This document shows, piece after piece, positions 26,591 to 36,220 of a stretch of 64,000 nucleotides of DNA; positions within the stretch are counted from its first letter, which is position 1; every line of letters begins with the position of its first letter. The notes under the pieces are model-generated. The model searched no databases and was not told where the DNA came from. It saw only the letters and a program-made list of their open reading frames with translations. Position numbers and translations under genes: made by a program. The DNA is taken from assembly GCF_900112085.1 (NCBI RefSeq), contig NZ_FOJY01000015.1:16526-80525 (forward strand), read 5' to 3'. Source of the DNA: Acetitomaculum ruminis DSM 5522. Lineage in GTDB: Bacteria > Bacillota > Clostridia > Lachnospirales > Lachnospiraceae.

Positions 26591-28639
26591 ATGATGAGAG
26601 CACTTTATTCTGGTGTATCTGGATTAAAGACACATCAGACAAAAATGGACGTTATAGGTAACAATATTGCCAATGTAAACACAGTTGGATTTAAGTCCAC
26701 ATCCGTTACATTCCAGGAGCTTATGTATCAGACAACTCAGTCTGCATCAGGTGCTCAGACAAACGGACGAGGCGGTGTAAATGCCAAGCAGATAGGTCTT
26801 GGTTCTACAACCGGTGCTACAAAAATAAACATCACTTCAGAGGGTGCTACCCAGACAACAGGTGATGGCTTCGATTTAAAAATTACAAATTCTGATTCTT
26901 TCTTCATCGTAAGTGATGGAACAAATAAATATTTCACAAAAGCCGGTTCATTTTATGTAGACGGAGCAGGAAATCTTTGTATGACTTCCTCCGGTTACAA
27001 TGTAATGGGATGGCAGGTAGATCCGGAAACAGGAGAAATCCAGAAAGATGTAGTTTCAGCACTTCAGATTATGAATGCAAAAAATATGACATCACAGCCG
27101 GAAGCTACAACAAACGGTTATGCATCAGGTATTATGGATAAAAATGATGTTGAATATTCTTCCACATCAGGAAAGATAATGACACTTTCATTCTATGATG
27201 CTTTAGGATTTTCATATACCGCTAAATTCTCAGTAAAATCAACAGATACAGATGGTGAATACAGTGTAGAACTTACAGATATACTTGATTCTAACGGAAA
27301 GTCTATTAAGGATTCATTAAATGCAAGTTTATTAAGTGATGTAGTAAACTTTGGTTCAAACAATACTACAACAAAAACAGAATTGTATTCACTGGTAACA
27401 GGAGTAACCTATGATAATGTTAATAAGATTTATGGAAAAACAGTTACAGCAGTAGAAGATGTTTGTTCTAATGACAAAGGAAAAATGGTTAAGGGACTTT
27501 CCTATGGAAATGTAACCTGGATAAGTGAAACAGCGGCTCCGTATAAAGTAGAAGCTACAGGAACAGGTACTCTTACAAAAGAAGACCTTGAAGGAGAACC
27601 ATATTATCTTACCTACATGACCACAAATCTTGATGGAAGTAATTATACAACTTCTCCTGGAGGATACTATGTACAGGTTGATAAGACAACAGGAAAAACC
27701 TATATCATAACAAATGAAGCAAGAACTGTAAATGACTATAAAGGTGCTAATTTTACCGGAAGAACCGAAGATTATGAAATTAAAACCTGGGATAGTATGC
27801 TTGGTACAACAGGTGCAGTAGTAACTGAGGCAGATACCGGAGTTAATATCACCGTTACCCAGGAATTTACTACTGATGATGATGTTAAATACGATGATGC
27901 AACACTTACCTTCACAAAAGAAGTAACTCAGGCTGAGGCTTATGGAATCACGGAAGATCCTACAACTACTTATTCATATGCAGTTTCTCCGGATGGACAG
28001 GCACAGGTTACAACAGTAACTTCCTTTGCAGGAGGAACGCTGGTATTTGATACAGATACAGGTAAGTTTAAAAACATTAACGGTTCTGATTCCATGACAC
28101 TTGATTTTAATACAAATTATACAGATAAGGCAGGAACCACAAAATCCCTTAAGAATTTTTCAGATGTTTCTATCGACTTTTCAGCTATTAAATGGCTTGA
28201 TAACAATGGAAAATCCACAGTGGGACTTGATCCTGGACTTTCAACAGATGATGTATCAACAGGAAAAGGAAAGATGCTTGGAAAGATGACCGGAGTTTCA
28301 GTTTCCCAGGATGGAAAGATTTATGGAGCATATGACAATGGTAATACTGAACTTTTAGGACAGATTGCAGTAGCAGCCTTTGCAAATCCATCAGGTCTTG
28401 AAAAAATAGGAGATAACCTTTATAGTACAACACTTAACTCAGGTGAATTTGATGGAATCGGTCAGGAAATCACAAGTGATGGTGGAAAGATAGTAACAGG
28501 AGCTCTTGAAATGTCAAATGTAGACCTGGCAACAGAGTTTACGGAAATGATTACAACCCAGAGAGGTTATCAGGCAAATTCAAGAATTATTACAACCTCA
28601 GATACATTACTAGAAGAACTTATAAATCTTAAACGATAA
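26591..28639 (+). CDS. flgE: Flagellar hook protein FlgE (long form)
   Basis: Hook subunit, 682 aa, well above the 260-400 aa of Bacillus or E. coli hooks because of a large, variable, Thr/Gly-rich central insert (about residues 200-560). The N-terminus MRALYSGVSGLKTHQTKMDV with NNIANVNTVGFKS and the C-terminus VDLATEFTEMITTQRGYQAN, then SRIITTSDTLLEELINLKR, form the conserved rod/hook core. Secreted through the type III pathway. GGAGG at 26577-26581. Confidence 0.96.
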   Translation: MMRALYSGVSGLKTHQTKMDVIGNNIANVNTVGFKSTSVTFQELMYQTTQSASGAQTNGRGGVNAKQIGLGSTTGATKINITSEGATQTTGDGFDLKITNSDSFFIVSDGTNKYFTKAGSFYVDGAGNLCMTSSGYNVMGWQVDPETGEIQKDVVSALQIMNAKNMTSQPEATTNGYASGIMDKNDVEYSSTSGKIMTLSFYDALGFSYTAKFSVKSTDTDGEYSVELTDILDSNGKSIKDSLNASLLSDVVNFGSNNTTTKTELYSLVTGVTYDNVNKIYGKTVTAVEDVCSNDKGKMVKGLSYGNVTWISETAAPYKVEATGTGTLTKEDLEGEPYYLTYMTTNLDGSNYTTSPGGYYVQVDKTTGKTYIITNEARTVNDYKGANFTGRTEDYEIKTWDSMLGTTGAVVTEADTGVNITVTQEFTTDDDVKYDDATLTFTKEVTQAEAYGITEDPTTTYSYAVSPDGQAQVTTVTSFAGGTLVFDTDTGKFKNINGSDSMTLDFNTNYTDKAGTTKSLKNFSDVSIDFSAIKWLDNNGKSTVGLDPGLSTDDVSTGKGKMLGKMTGVSVSQDGKIYGAYDNGNTELLGQIAVAAFANPSGLEKIGDNLYSTTLNSGEFDGIGQEITSDGGKIVTGALEMSNVDLATEFTEMITTQRGYQANSRIITTSDTLLEELINLKR

Positions 28640-28662
28640 TTTAATTTAATAAAAATAAGGGT

Positions 28663-28689
28663 TTAGGTGCACAGTATCTGTGCACTTAA
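28663..28689 (+). other. Stable hairpin between flgE and flbD
   Basis: GTGCACAG/CTGTGCAC stem with a TAT loop (28667-28674, 28678-28685), extended by A-T pairs outside. No T tract follows, so it is more likely an RNA stability or processing element that adjusts the excess of hook mRNA than a terminator. Confidence 0.5.
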
Positions 28690-28759
28690 GCCTGTAAAAA
28701 TGAAAAAATGGAAAAAATGAAAAAAAGGAAAGTAACAGCATACGGGGAGGATTGTGAAT

Positions 28760-28963
28760 ATGATCGAAGTAACTCGATTTAACAATGATAAAATATTAAT
28801 CAATTCGGATCTAATTGAAATGGTTGAAGAAACACCGGACACTGTCATCTCCTTTAACAATGGAAAAAAACTGCTGGTAAAAGATAGCAAAGAGCAGATT
28901 AAATACAAAATTATTGAGTATAAAAGAGAAATTTTTAACAATTTGCTAAATATTAATGAATAA
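28760..28963 (+). CDS. flbD: FlbD family flagellar protein
   Basis: A 67-aa protein starting MIEVTRFNNDKILINSDLIE, the FlbD/YlzI signature, with the VSFxNGKKLLVK-like strand. It sits between flgE and motA as in other clostridia. ATG at 28760 and GTG at 28754 both lie behind GGGGAGG; I prefer the ATG because family members begin MIxVTR. The function is unclear; it is not the Caulobacter regulator of the same name. Confidence 0.87.
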   Translation: MIEVTRFNNDKILINSDLIEMVEETPDTVISFNNGKKLLVKDSKEQIKYKIIEYKREIFNNLLNINE

Positions 28964-29029
28964 TTGCTAATGAGGTAATTATTATTTTATTTAATATTTA
29001 AATAGTATATAATAAAGGCGGTGAATGTT

Positions 29030-29818
29030 GTGGATATAGCATCTTTGGGCGGACTTATAGTCGGCATTGTAATGATGGTTTTTGGAATCGGTATAGCTTC
29101 TTTAGGAAACTTCGTAGATGTATCCTCCGTATTAATTACCATCATGGGATCACTATCAGGTGTATTCGTATCCAGGTCAATAGCAGATTCGATAAATGGT
29201 TTCAAATCTTTTGGTCTTATTTTTAAGACTATCGCTACGGATCCTACGGATACAATTAAAAACATAATAAGATTATCCAATGTAGCAAGAAAAGAAGGTC
29301 TTTTGGCCTTGGAAGAAGCTGCTGGAGAGATTGAAGATGTATTCTTAAAAAAGGGTATTATGCTCGTAGTAGACGGTACAGACCCGGAACTGGTACGAGG
29401 TATTCTTGATACAGATTTAATGTGTATGGAAGCAAGGCACAAAAAGAATTGTGCATTTTGGGAAAAATGGGGTGAATTAGGTCCTGCATGGGGAATGATC
29501 GGTACCCTTATCGGACTGGTTAACATGCTTAAAGACCTTAGTGATATGGCGACTATCGGACCAAATATGGCGGTAGCCCTCCTTACAACATTATATGGTT
29601 CTGTAATTGCGAACTGGCTTTGTTCACCGGTTGCAGAAAAATTAAAGGCGAACTCAGCTGCTGAGACAACTTTAAAAGAACTTACAATAGAAGGTTTGCT
29701 TTCTATTCAGGCAGGTGAGAATCCAAGAGTTATTGAAGAAAAACTTAAATCATTCTTACCACCTGCAACCAGAGAAGGAGTATCCGGTGATGAAGAAGGC
29801 GGAGGAGGTGAAGGCTAA
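29030..29818 (+). CDS. motA: Flagellar stator protein MotA
   Basis: Membrane ion channel/torque unit, 262 aa from the GTG at 29030; family members begin MDIASL. Four membrane helices with the ARKEGLLALEE cytosolic loop, which contacts FliG, and the WGELGPAWGMIGTLIGLV signature of helix 3. The stop overlaps the motB start by one base. Coupling ion not assignable with confidence. Confidence 0.95.
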   Translation: MDIASLGGLIVGIVMMVFGIGIASLGNFVDVSSVLITIMGSLSGVFVSRSIADSINGFKSFGLIFKTIATDPTDTIKNIIRLSNVARKEGLLALEEAAGEIEDVFLKKGIMLVVDGTDPELVRGILDTDLMCMEARHKKNCAFWEKWGELGPAWGMIGTLIGLVNMLKDLSDMATIGPNMAVALLTTLYGSVIANWLCSPVAEKLKANSAAETTLKELTIEGLLSIQAGENPRVIEEKLKSFLPPATREGVSGDEEGGGGEG

Positions 29819-30678
29819 TGGCTAAACAAAAACAGGAAGATCCTCCGAAAGGGTCTCCGGCATGGATGGCGACATTCTCTGACCTTATGAACTTACTGCT
29901 TTGCTTTTTCGTATTGCTTTTTTCAATGTCAAGCGTAGACTCTGCAAAGTATGAACAGCTGGTAGCATCACTTCAAAGTGCATTTTCAGTACTTCCTTCA
30001 GGTGGCTCTACAATTGTGGAAGAGGGTACTTTTGTTTCCTCTGGTGTAAGTCAGTTAGAAGAGTTTGACTCAATATATAATTCCATTGAAAATGAAGGAA
30101 TGGGTACGGACAATAATGTGACAGAAGAAGATCCTAAAAATGATAAAACTGTCACTGAAGAGAATATAAGTGAGGAAAAATTAAAGGAAGAATATCTTTA
30201 TAAGGCGGAAGAAGAGTCCGAAAAGATGGAAAAAATCGTAGAAGACCAGGCTAAGCAAAGCGGAATCTTAGATGACATTTCTCTTAGTCATACTTCTGCA
30301 TATACAATGTTATCCCTAAACGGAGCATTGCTTTTTGACTCAGGTAGTGCCGATATCAAAGCTGAGGCCATAACGGTAGTAGATAAAGTAGGTGATATAA
30401 TAATAGCGGCATTTCCTGAAAACAAGATAGAAATAGAAGGACATACGGATAATGTGCCTATTTCATCTTCAGCCTACAGAGATAATAAAGTTCTTTCTAC
30501 CTTCAGAGCACTTTCTGTAACTGAGTATTTAGTTAATACAAAAGGTTTGAATGTTTTAAATATAAAATATTCCGGAAGAGGGGAATATGACCCTATAGAT
30601 ACCAATGATACACCGGAAGGAAGAGCTAAAAACCGAAGAGTAGAGATTAAAATTTATAATTCCTACAGTGACTTTTAA
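29818..30678 (+). CDS. motB: Flagellar stator protein MotB
   Basis: Partner of MotA, 286 aa. Single N-terminal helix with the ion-binding aspartate in FSDLMNLLLCFFVLLFSMSS (Asp about residue 22), an acidic plug/linker, and a C-terminal OmpA-like peptidoglycan-binding domain with EGHTDNVPISS and GRGEYDPIDTNDTPEGRAKN followed by RRVEI. Overlaps motA by one base. Confidence 0.96.
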   Translation: MAKQKQEDPPKGSPAWMATFSDLMNLLLCFFVLLFSMSSVDSAKYEQLVASLQSAFSVLPSGGSTIVEEGTFVSSGVSQLEEFDSIYNSIENEGMGTDNNVTEEDPKNDKTVTEENISEEKLKEEYLYKAEEESEKMEKIVEDQAKQSGILDDISLSHTSAYTMLSLNGALLFDSGSADIKAEAITVVDKVGDIIIAAFPENKIEIEGHTDNVPISSSAYRDNKVLSTFRALSVTEYLVNTKGLNVLNIKYSGRGEYDPIDTNDTPEGRAKNRRVEIKIYNSYSDF

Positions 30679-30698
30679 TAAAATAGGAGGAAATATTA

Positions 30699-31211
30699 AT
30701 GAAAAAAAACTTGTTTAGCATAATTATATGTGTGTTGCTAATCATAAACATTGTTTTTTCAGCTTTGCTTACTTTCACAATGGTTCCTGCAATATCAAAT
30801 TCCAATGAGCTTATTGCCAAAGTAGCCAGCGCAATAGACTTAGAAGTTGAAAGTTATGGTACTACAGGTGTAGATAGTGTACCGATTGAAAATATTGAAG
30901 TGTATAATATTGCAGACAGTATGACCATCAACCTAAAAAAAGGTGAAGACGGAGCAGATCATTTTGCAGTAGTTTCAGTTTCATTATCTGTAGATAAAGA
31001 AAGTGAAGGCTATGAAAAGTATTTTGCAACAATATCCGAGAAAGAAAGCCTTATAAAAGATAAGATTCGTTCAGTTGTATCTTCATATACCATCGATCAG
31101 ATTAAAGATGATGAAAATGCAGTACTGGAAGAGATTCTTGAATCCTTACAGGCATTATTCAATTCAGATTTCATTATATCCGTATCATTTAGCAGTGCGG
31201 TATATCAATAA
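30699..31211 (+). CDS. fliL: Flagellar basal body-associated protein FliL
   Basis: A 170-aa protein with one N-terminal membrane helix (about residues 5-27) and an external domain, as in FliL, which supports stator function. Sequence conservation is low; helix, size and position between motB and fliM support the call. AGGAGG precedes the ATG. Confidence 0.85.
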   Translation: MKKNLFSIIICVLLIINIVFSALLTFTMVPAISNSNELIAKVASAIDLEVESYGTTGVDSVPIENIEVYNIADSMTINLKKGEDGADHFAVVSVSLSVDKESEGYEKYFATISEKESLIKDKIRSVVSSYTIDQIKDDENAVLEEILESLQALFNSDFIISVSFSSAVYQ

Positions 31212-31290
31212 AAAACATTTGCCTTAAAGATGTAATGATGTGATATTTGTTTTAGTACAAAGTCGCTTAAAATAAACAGGAGGAAAAGCA

Positions 31291-32271
31291 ATGAGTGATG
31301 TATTATCACAAAATGAAATAGATAATCTCCTTCAGGCTTTAAATAGTGGTGAATTAGATGTAAATGAGATGTCCGATGAGCCGGAAGTCCAAATTAAGGA
31401 CTACGACTTTGCCAGACCTGCAAAATTCTCAAAAGAGCATTTAAGAACATTAGAGATAATATTTGAGCATTATGCGAGACTTTTATCAACCAATCTTACA
31501 GTATATTTCAGAAAGAATATTCAGGTTGATGTCATAAATGCAGAAGCAGTAACCTATTCAGAATTTGCTAATGCCCTTTCAAATCCGGTTTTACTTAGCG
31601 TTGTTGAATTTGCACCTTTGAAAGGAAATATTATCATAGAACTTGCCAGCAATTTAGGCTTTGCAATTGTTGACAGACTTTTGGGAGGGGAAGGCAATAG
31701 CTTAGAAAGAATTAGAGATTTTTCAGAGATTGAGCTTACGATTATTGAGCGAATAATGAAGGTTTGTGTGGACATTTTAAGAGAACCATGGGAAAATGTT
31801 GTGGAACTTGATCCTTATCTTGAAAGAATCGAGACCAACTCACAGTTTGCACAGATAATTTCACCAAGTGAAATGACTGCTATTGTCACTATAAATCTTA
31901 AGCTTGGAAATGTTGAAGGACTTATGAATATATGTCTTCCTTATATCTGTCTGGAAGAGGTTATGGACAAACTTAATACCAAGTTCTGGTATTCCTCAAG
32001 ACAGGAGTCGGATGACAAATCCTACAGGGATTCTATTGAAGGTATGCTTACAAAAGTTGATGTGCCTGTCAAGGCGGTTCTTGGAAAAAGTGCTATTTCG
32101 GTCAGCGACTTTTCATACCTGCAACCAGGAGACATTATACGATTAGATACCAAGATTGATGAAGAACTTAGTGTATATGTTGGAAACATAGAAAAGTTTA
32201 AAGCGCTTCCGGGTGCTACCAAGGATAATTATGCAGTAAGGGTTACATCGATTATAAGAGAGGAGCAATGA
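31291..32271 (+). CDS. fliM: Flagellar motor switch protein FliM
   Basis: C-ring protein, 326 aa. N-terminal CheY-P-binding peptide LSQNEIDNLLQAL, the CheC-like middle domain (EHLRTLEIIFEHYARLLSTN through VDRLLGGEG) and the C-terminal SpoA/FliN-like domain (AVLGKSAISVSDFSYLQPGD). GGAGG precedes the ATG. Confidence 0.96.
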   Translation: MSDVLSQNEIDNLLQALNSGELDVNEMSDEPEVQIKDYDFARPAKFSKEHLRTLEIIFEHYARLLSTNLTVYFRKNIQVDVINAEAVTYSEFANALSNPVLLSVVEFAPLKGNIIIELASNLGFAIVDRLLGGEGNSLERIRDFSEIELTIIERIMKVCVDILREPWENVVELDPYLERIETNSQFAQIISPSEMTAIVTINLKLGNVEGLMNICLPYICLEEVMDKLNTKFWYSSRQESDDKSYRDSIEGMLTKVDVPVKAVLGKSAISVSDFSYLQPGDIIRLDTKIDEELSVYVGNIEKFKALPGATKDNYAVRVTSIIREEQ

Positions 32272-32275
32272 AAAA

Positions 32276-33454
32276 ATGGATGGAATGTTATCCCAGGAAG
32301 AAATAAATGCATTGTTAAACAGTGGCGGTGCCGACGGTGCAGGAGCTGAAGGCGAAGAAGGCTTAACTGATGTTGAAAAAGACGCCATTGGAGAAATTGC
32401 CAATATAAGCATGGGAACAGCTGCTACCACGCTTTTCTCCCTTGTAAATCAAAGAGTTGAGATTTCAACCCCTGTTGTATCATATATTGATTGGGATGAA
32501 ATAGCTAATACTTTTGTTAAACCATGTGTATTTATTCAGATTTCCTATACGATAGGTTTGGACGGAAGTAATCTTTTAGTTTTAAAGGAAGCTGATGTTA
32601 TGACCATCACCGATTTGATGATGGGTGGTGATGGTACCAATACAGAAGGCGAGTTGGGAGAATTACAATTAAGTGCCATTTGTGAAGCTATGAACCAGAT
32701 GATGGGTTCCTCGGCTACTTCACTTTCTTCCATGCTTAACAAGAAAATAGACATCAGTCCTCCGAAAGCTGATGTTATAGATATAAATGAAAATCTCAAC
32801 GGAGCAGATATTGATCCATTCCTTGCAAACAAGTTCGTAAAGATATCTTTCAAATTAGAGATTGGTGATCTTGTAGACAGTGAGATTATGCAGTTGTATC
32901 CATTGTCATTTGCAAAAGAGATGTATGAAAGCTACAAAAATAATATGGCAAGTGATTCAACAGTTGCCAAAGATTCAGCTCCGACTCCTGATATTGAAGC
33001 AGCAAAACAGCCGGAACCTGCAGCTACTCAGGGAGCACCTGCTCAACAGGCTCCGCCTATGCAGGGAATGCCAATGCAGGGACAGCCAATGGATCCGAAT
33101 ATGGCAGGAGGCTATGCAATGCCACCTTATGGTATGCCGCCATATGGATACGGACAACCGGTAAATGTTGCACCTGCTCAGTTCTCACCGTTTGAAAGCA
33201 ATTATTCTCCAATGATGCAACATGAGAACATTGATCTCATTATGGATGTACCATTAGAGGTAACAGTAGAACTTGGAAGGACAAAGAAATCTATTCAGGA
33301 GATTTTGGATTTCTCACCGGGTACCATTATCGAACTTAACAAAATTGCCGGTGAGCCGATAGATGTATTAGTTAATGGAAAATACGTTGCAAAAGGAGAA
33401 GTAGTAGTAATTGAAGAAAGCTACGGAATCCGAGTAACTGAAATAATTAAATAA
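32276..33454 (+). CDS. fliY: Motor switch phosphatase FliY (CheC-like plus FliN)
   Basis: A 392-aa switch protein that also dephosphorylates CheY-P in Bacillus. N-terminal CheY-P-binding peptide MLSQEEINALLNS, two CheC-type active-site repeats (DAIGEIANISMG near 38-49 and SAICEAMNQMMG near 132-143, each with the E and N), a Pro/Met/Gln/Tyr-rich linker (about 255-310) and a C-terminal FliN domain (DVPLEVTVELGRTKKSIQEI). Five nt after fliM. Confidence 0.95.
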   Translation: MDGMLSQEEINALLNSGGADGAGAEGEEGLTDVEKDAIGEIANISMGTAATTLFSLVNQRVEISTPVVSYIDWDEIANTFVKPCVFIQISYTIGLDGSNLLVLKEADVMTITDLMMGGDGTNTEGELGELQLSAICEAMNQMMGSSATSLSSMLNKKIDISPPKADVIDINENLNGADIDPFLANKFVKISFKLEIGDLVDSEIMQLYPLSFAKEMYESYKNNMASDSTVAKDSAPTPDIEAAKQPEPAATQGAPAQQAPPMQGMPMQGQPMDPNMAGGYAMPPYGMPPYGYGQPVNVAPAQFSPFESNYSPMMQHENIDLIMDVPLEVTVELGRTKKSIQEILDFSPGTIIELNKIAGEPIDVLVNGKYVAKGEVVVIEESYGIRVTEIIK

Positions 33455-33475
33455 ATAAAAAGAGAGGGATAGTTG

Positions 33476-33838
33476 ATGGCTAAGAGAGTATTAATATCAG
33501 ATGATGCGGCATTTATGAGAATGATGATTAAGGACATTCTCACCAAAAATGGATATGAGGTTGCCGGAGAGGCAGAAAATGGTAAGGTTGCAGTTGAAAA
33601 ATATGAGGAGACAAAACCTGATTTAGTACTTATGGATATTACCATGCCTGAGATGGATGGAATTCAGGCACTTAAAACTATTAAAGCTGCTCATCCGGAA
33701 GCATGTATAGTAATGTGCTCAGCTATGGGACAGCAGGCGATGGTTATTGAAGCTATTCAGTCCGGAGCAAAGGATTTTATTGTAAAACCTTTCCAGGCTG
33801 ACAGAGTATTAGAAGCTGTTAAGAAAGCAGTAGGCTAG
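33476..33838 (+). CDS. cheY: Chemotaxis response regulator CheY
   Basis: A single receiver domain of 120 aa. Acidic pair DD near 9-10, phospho-acceptor Asp54 in LVLMDITMPEMDG, Ser/Thr switch in VMCSAMGQQ, and Lys in FIVKPF. It binds FliM/FliY when phosphorylated by CheA. Start at the ATG 33476; an adjacent TTG at 33473 is an alternative. Confidence 0.95.
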   Translation: MAKRVLISDDAAFMRMMIKDILTKNGYEVAGEAENGKVAVEKYEETKPDLVLMDITMPEMDGIQALKTIKAAHPEACIVMCSAMGQQAMVIEAIQSGAKDFIVKPFQADRVLEAVKKAVG

Positions 33839-33846
33839 AAAAGTCA

Positions 33847-34227
33847 ATGATATTACTAGAGATAAATATGAGTTGGATAGACAGCATATTTCAGTTTATT
33901 CAGGTGCTTTTTATCTTTGTGGTAGTTTTGGCATTGACATATTTTACAACAAGGTGGCTTGCCAACTATCAGAAGAAAAATCTGGTAGATTCCGAAATAG
34001 AAGTTTTGGATATGGGCAGGCTTACCGCCAATAAATATATACAGGTTGTGAAAGTTGGAGATCGTTATCTTGTTCTGGGAATAAGCAAGGATGAGATAAC
34101 GATGTTAACCGAGCTTACCAGTGAAGAAGCAAAAGTGTTTGAAAAAAATGGGGAAAGGGCTGCGCCACCTGGATTCGATGACGTATTGAAAAAAGTTAAG
34201 GCTACTGCGGCTAAATTTAAAAAATAG
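33847..34227 (+). CDS. fliO: Flagellar export assembly protein FliO
   Basis: A 126-aa single-helix membrane protein: FQFIQVLFIFVVVLALTYFT, then a basic segment and a small soluble domain with GDRYLVLGISKDEITMLTEL, the FliO/FliZ signature. It helps FliP ring assembly. An ATG at 33868 is an equally possible start. Located before fliP as expected. Confidence 0.87.
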   Translation: MILLEINMSWIDSIFQFIQVLFIFVVVLALTYFTTRWLANYQKKNLVDSEIEVLDMGRLTANKYIQVVKVGDRYLVLGISKDEITMLTELTSEEAKVFEKNGERAAPPGFDDVLKKVKATAAKFKK

Positions 34228-34241
34228 GCAGGCATTTATGA

Positions 34242-35123
34242 ATGAATAGGGATTTAAGTAAAAAAGCCAGACATTTTGCCAGAGTCTGGATGGTTTTTTT
34301 TATGGTAGCGGTGTTTGTGGTAATATGTAATCCCACATCAAACGCGACATCTAATTCCACTACCACAAGGACAAGTGAAAATGGCAATAATACATCTACA
34401 GAAAATAGTAAAGATATAGGAAATGCAGGAGAAAATAATGGTTTGCATACAGATGTAGATGGACTTTCTATTACATACAATAATGAGAATGGTAATCTTT
34501 CGGCAACGGTAAGAATATTGATTTTTCTTACTGTTATTTCTATTGCACCATCACTTCTTGTTATGCTCACATCTTTTACAAGAATAATAGTTGTATTGCA
34601 TTTTACAAGACAGGCGATTGGTACTCAGACTGCCCCTCCAAATCAGGTTTTAGTTGGGCTTGCGCTTTTTTTGACATTGTTTATAATGTATCCTACATTT
34701 ACAACCATTTATGATGAAGCCATAAAGCCTTATGATGCAGGACAAATTACCCAGGAAGAGGCAATAAAAAAAGGTCAGAAACCCCTTAGGGAATTTATGT
34801 TTAAAGAAACACAAACCAAGGATATAGACCTGTTTTTAGATATATCAGGTGAAAGCGAAAATTTTAAAAGCTATGATGATGTTTCAATGACTGTACTTAT
34901 TCCAAGTTTTATTTTAAGTGAATTAAGAACGGCCTTCATTATAGGTTTTTTAGTATATATTCCATTTATAGTCATAGATATGGTTGTGGCATCGGTGCTT
35001 ATGTCAATGGGTATGATGATGCTGCCGCCGAGTATGATATCGGCACCATTTAAGATACTCTTGTTTGTACTGGTAGATGGATGGGATCTTATCATAGGAA
35101 ATCTCGTTAAAACATTTTATTAA
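34242..35123 (+). CDS. fliP: Flagellar export gate protein FliP
   Basis: Core pore subunit of the export gate, 293 aa. A signal-peptide-like N-terminus (helix about 15-30), a Ser/Thr/Asn-rich external stretch of roughly 55 residues, then the FliP core: LTSFTRIIVVLHFTRQAIGT, FIIGFLVYIPFIVIDMVVAS and MGMMMLPPSMISAPFKILLF. The N-terminal stretch is longer than in Bacillus FliP. Confidence 0.96.
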   Translation: MNRDLSKKARHFARVWMVFFMVAVFVVICNPTSNATSNSTTTRTSENGNNTSTENSKDIGNAGENNGLHTDVDGLSITYNNENGNLSATVRILIFLTVISIAPSLLVMLTSFTRIIVVLHFTRQAIGTQTAPPNQVLVGLALFLTLFIMYPTFTTIYDEAIKPYDAGQITQEEAIKKGQKPLREFMFKETQTKDIDLFLDISGESENFKSYDDVSMTVLIPSFILSELRTAFIIGFLVYIPFIVIDMVVASVLMSMGMMMLPPSMISAPFKILLFVLVDGWDLIIGNLVKTFY

Positions 35124-35142
35124 AAAAGGGGGATGAATTGCT

Positions 35143-35415
35143 ATGATAAATACAGAAGTTGTAATGGATATAGCAAAGCAGACAATATACATACTTATTA
35201 CTAATGCGGCACCATTACTTATCATTTCCCTGGTGGTTGGTCTGGTAATAAGTATATTTCAGACTGTTACCTCCATTCAGGAACAGACCCTTACCTTTGT
35301 TCCAAAGATATTGGCCATTTTTGTGGGATTAATGATTTTTGGATCATGGATGTTAAACCAGTTAATAGGTTTTACTACAGAGTTATGGAATAATTTTGAT
35401 GTATACTTAGGATAA
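35143..35415 (+). CDS. fliQ: Flagellar export gate protein FliQ
   Basis: A 90-aa two-helix gate subunit with LLIISLVVGLVISIFQTVTS and QEQTLTFVPKI, both family hallmarks. GGGGGA precedes the ATG. Between fliP and fliR. Confidence 0.96.
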   Translation: MINTEVVMDIAKQTIYILITNAAPLLIISLVVGLVISIFQTVTSIQEQTLTFVPKILAIFVGLMIFGSWMLNQLIGFTTELWNNFDVYLG

Positions 35416-35419
35416 AAAT

Positions 35420-36202
35420 ATGGTAAATTTAAGTTTCACTTTAGGACAATTTGAAATGCTCCTTACCATATTTGTAAGGATAACAGCTTTTATTTTTGCT
35501 GCTCCCTTTTTTAATTTAAGAGGTATTCCAAGAAAGGTAAAAATAGCCCTTGGGGCTGCTGTTGCCTGTATGTTATATACGGTTCTTCCACAAACCACTT
35601 TGGAATATAATACGGTTTTGGGCTATGGAATTATAATTATAAAAGAAGCAATAGTAGGAGTAAGTTTAGGTTTTGTGGCAGATATCTGCAATCAGATAAT
35701 AATGCTTGCAGGAAAGCTTATAGATACAGATATAGGACTTTCAATGGTTATGGTATTTGACCCTGTTTCCAATAATTCATCCAGTGTTTCAGGGGTATTA
35801 TATAACAATTTTTTGATGATGTTATTGATAATAACAAACATGCATCAATACATATTAAGAGCTTTGGTAGACAGTTATAAGGTAGTTCCCATAAACGGTT
35901 TGAATTTTAATTATTCAAAACTATACGCCACTGTTTTAAAGTTCATGTCAGACTATATGATGATAGGCTTTAGAATAGTACTACCCATATTTGCCTGTAT
36001 GCTCATAATAAATTTGATTTTAGGTATACTTGCAAAAGTTGCTCCTCAGCTTAATATGTTTGCAGTAGGTATCCAGATAAAATTGCTGGTGGGGCTGATT
36101 GTTCTTTATCTGACCATAACATTATTGCCAGATATTGCGGAATTTATCTTTACACAGATGAAGGAAATGATGGTTATGATGTTGGAAAGTTTATATAATT
36201 AA
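35420..36202 (+). CDS. fliR: Flagellar export gate protein FliR
   Basis: A 260-aa membrane protein with about six hydrophobic helices. Family features: RITAFIFAAPFFNLRGIPRK near the N-terminus, EAIVGVSLGFVADICNQIIM, and LAKVAPQLNMFAVGIQIKLL. Five nt after fliQ. Confidence 0.95.
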   Translation: MVNLSFTLGQFEMLLTIFVRITAFIFAAPFFNLRGIPRKVKIALGAAVACMLYTVLPQTTLEYNTVLGYGIIIIKEAIVGVSLGFVADICNQIIMLAGKLIDTDIGLSMVMVFDPVSNNSSSVSGVLYNNFLMMLLIITNMHQYILRALVDSYKVVPINGLNFNYSKLYATVLKFMSDYMMIGFRIVLPIFACMLIINLILGILAKVAPQLNMFAVGIQIKLLVGLIVLYLTITLLPDIAEFIFTQMKEMMVMMLESLYN

Positions 36203-36220
36203 TATAGGGTTAAGGTGCTT

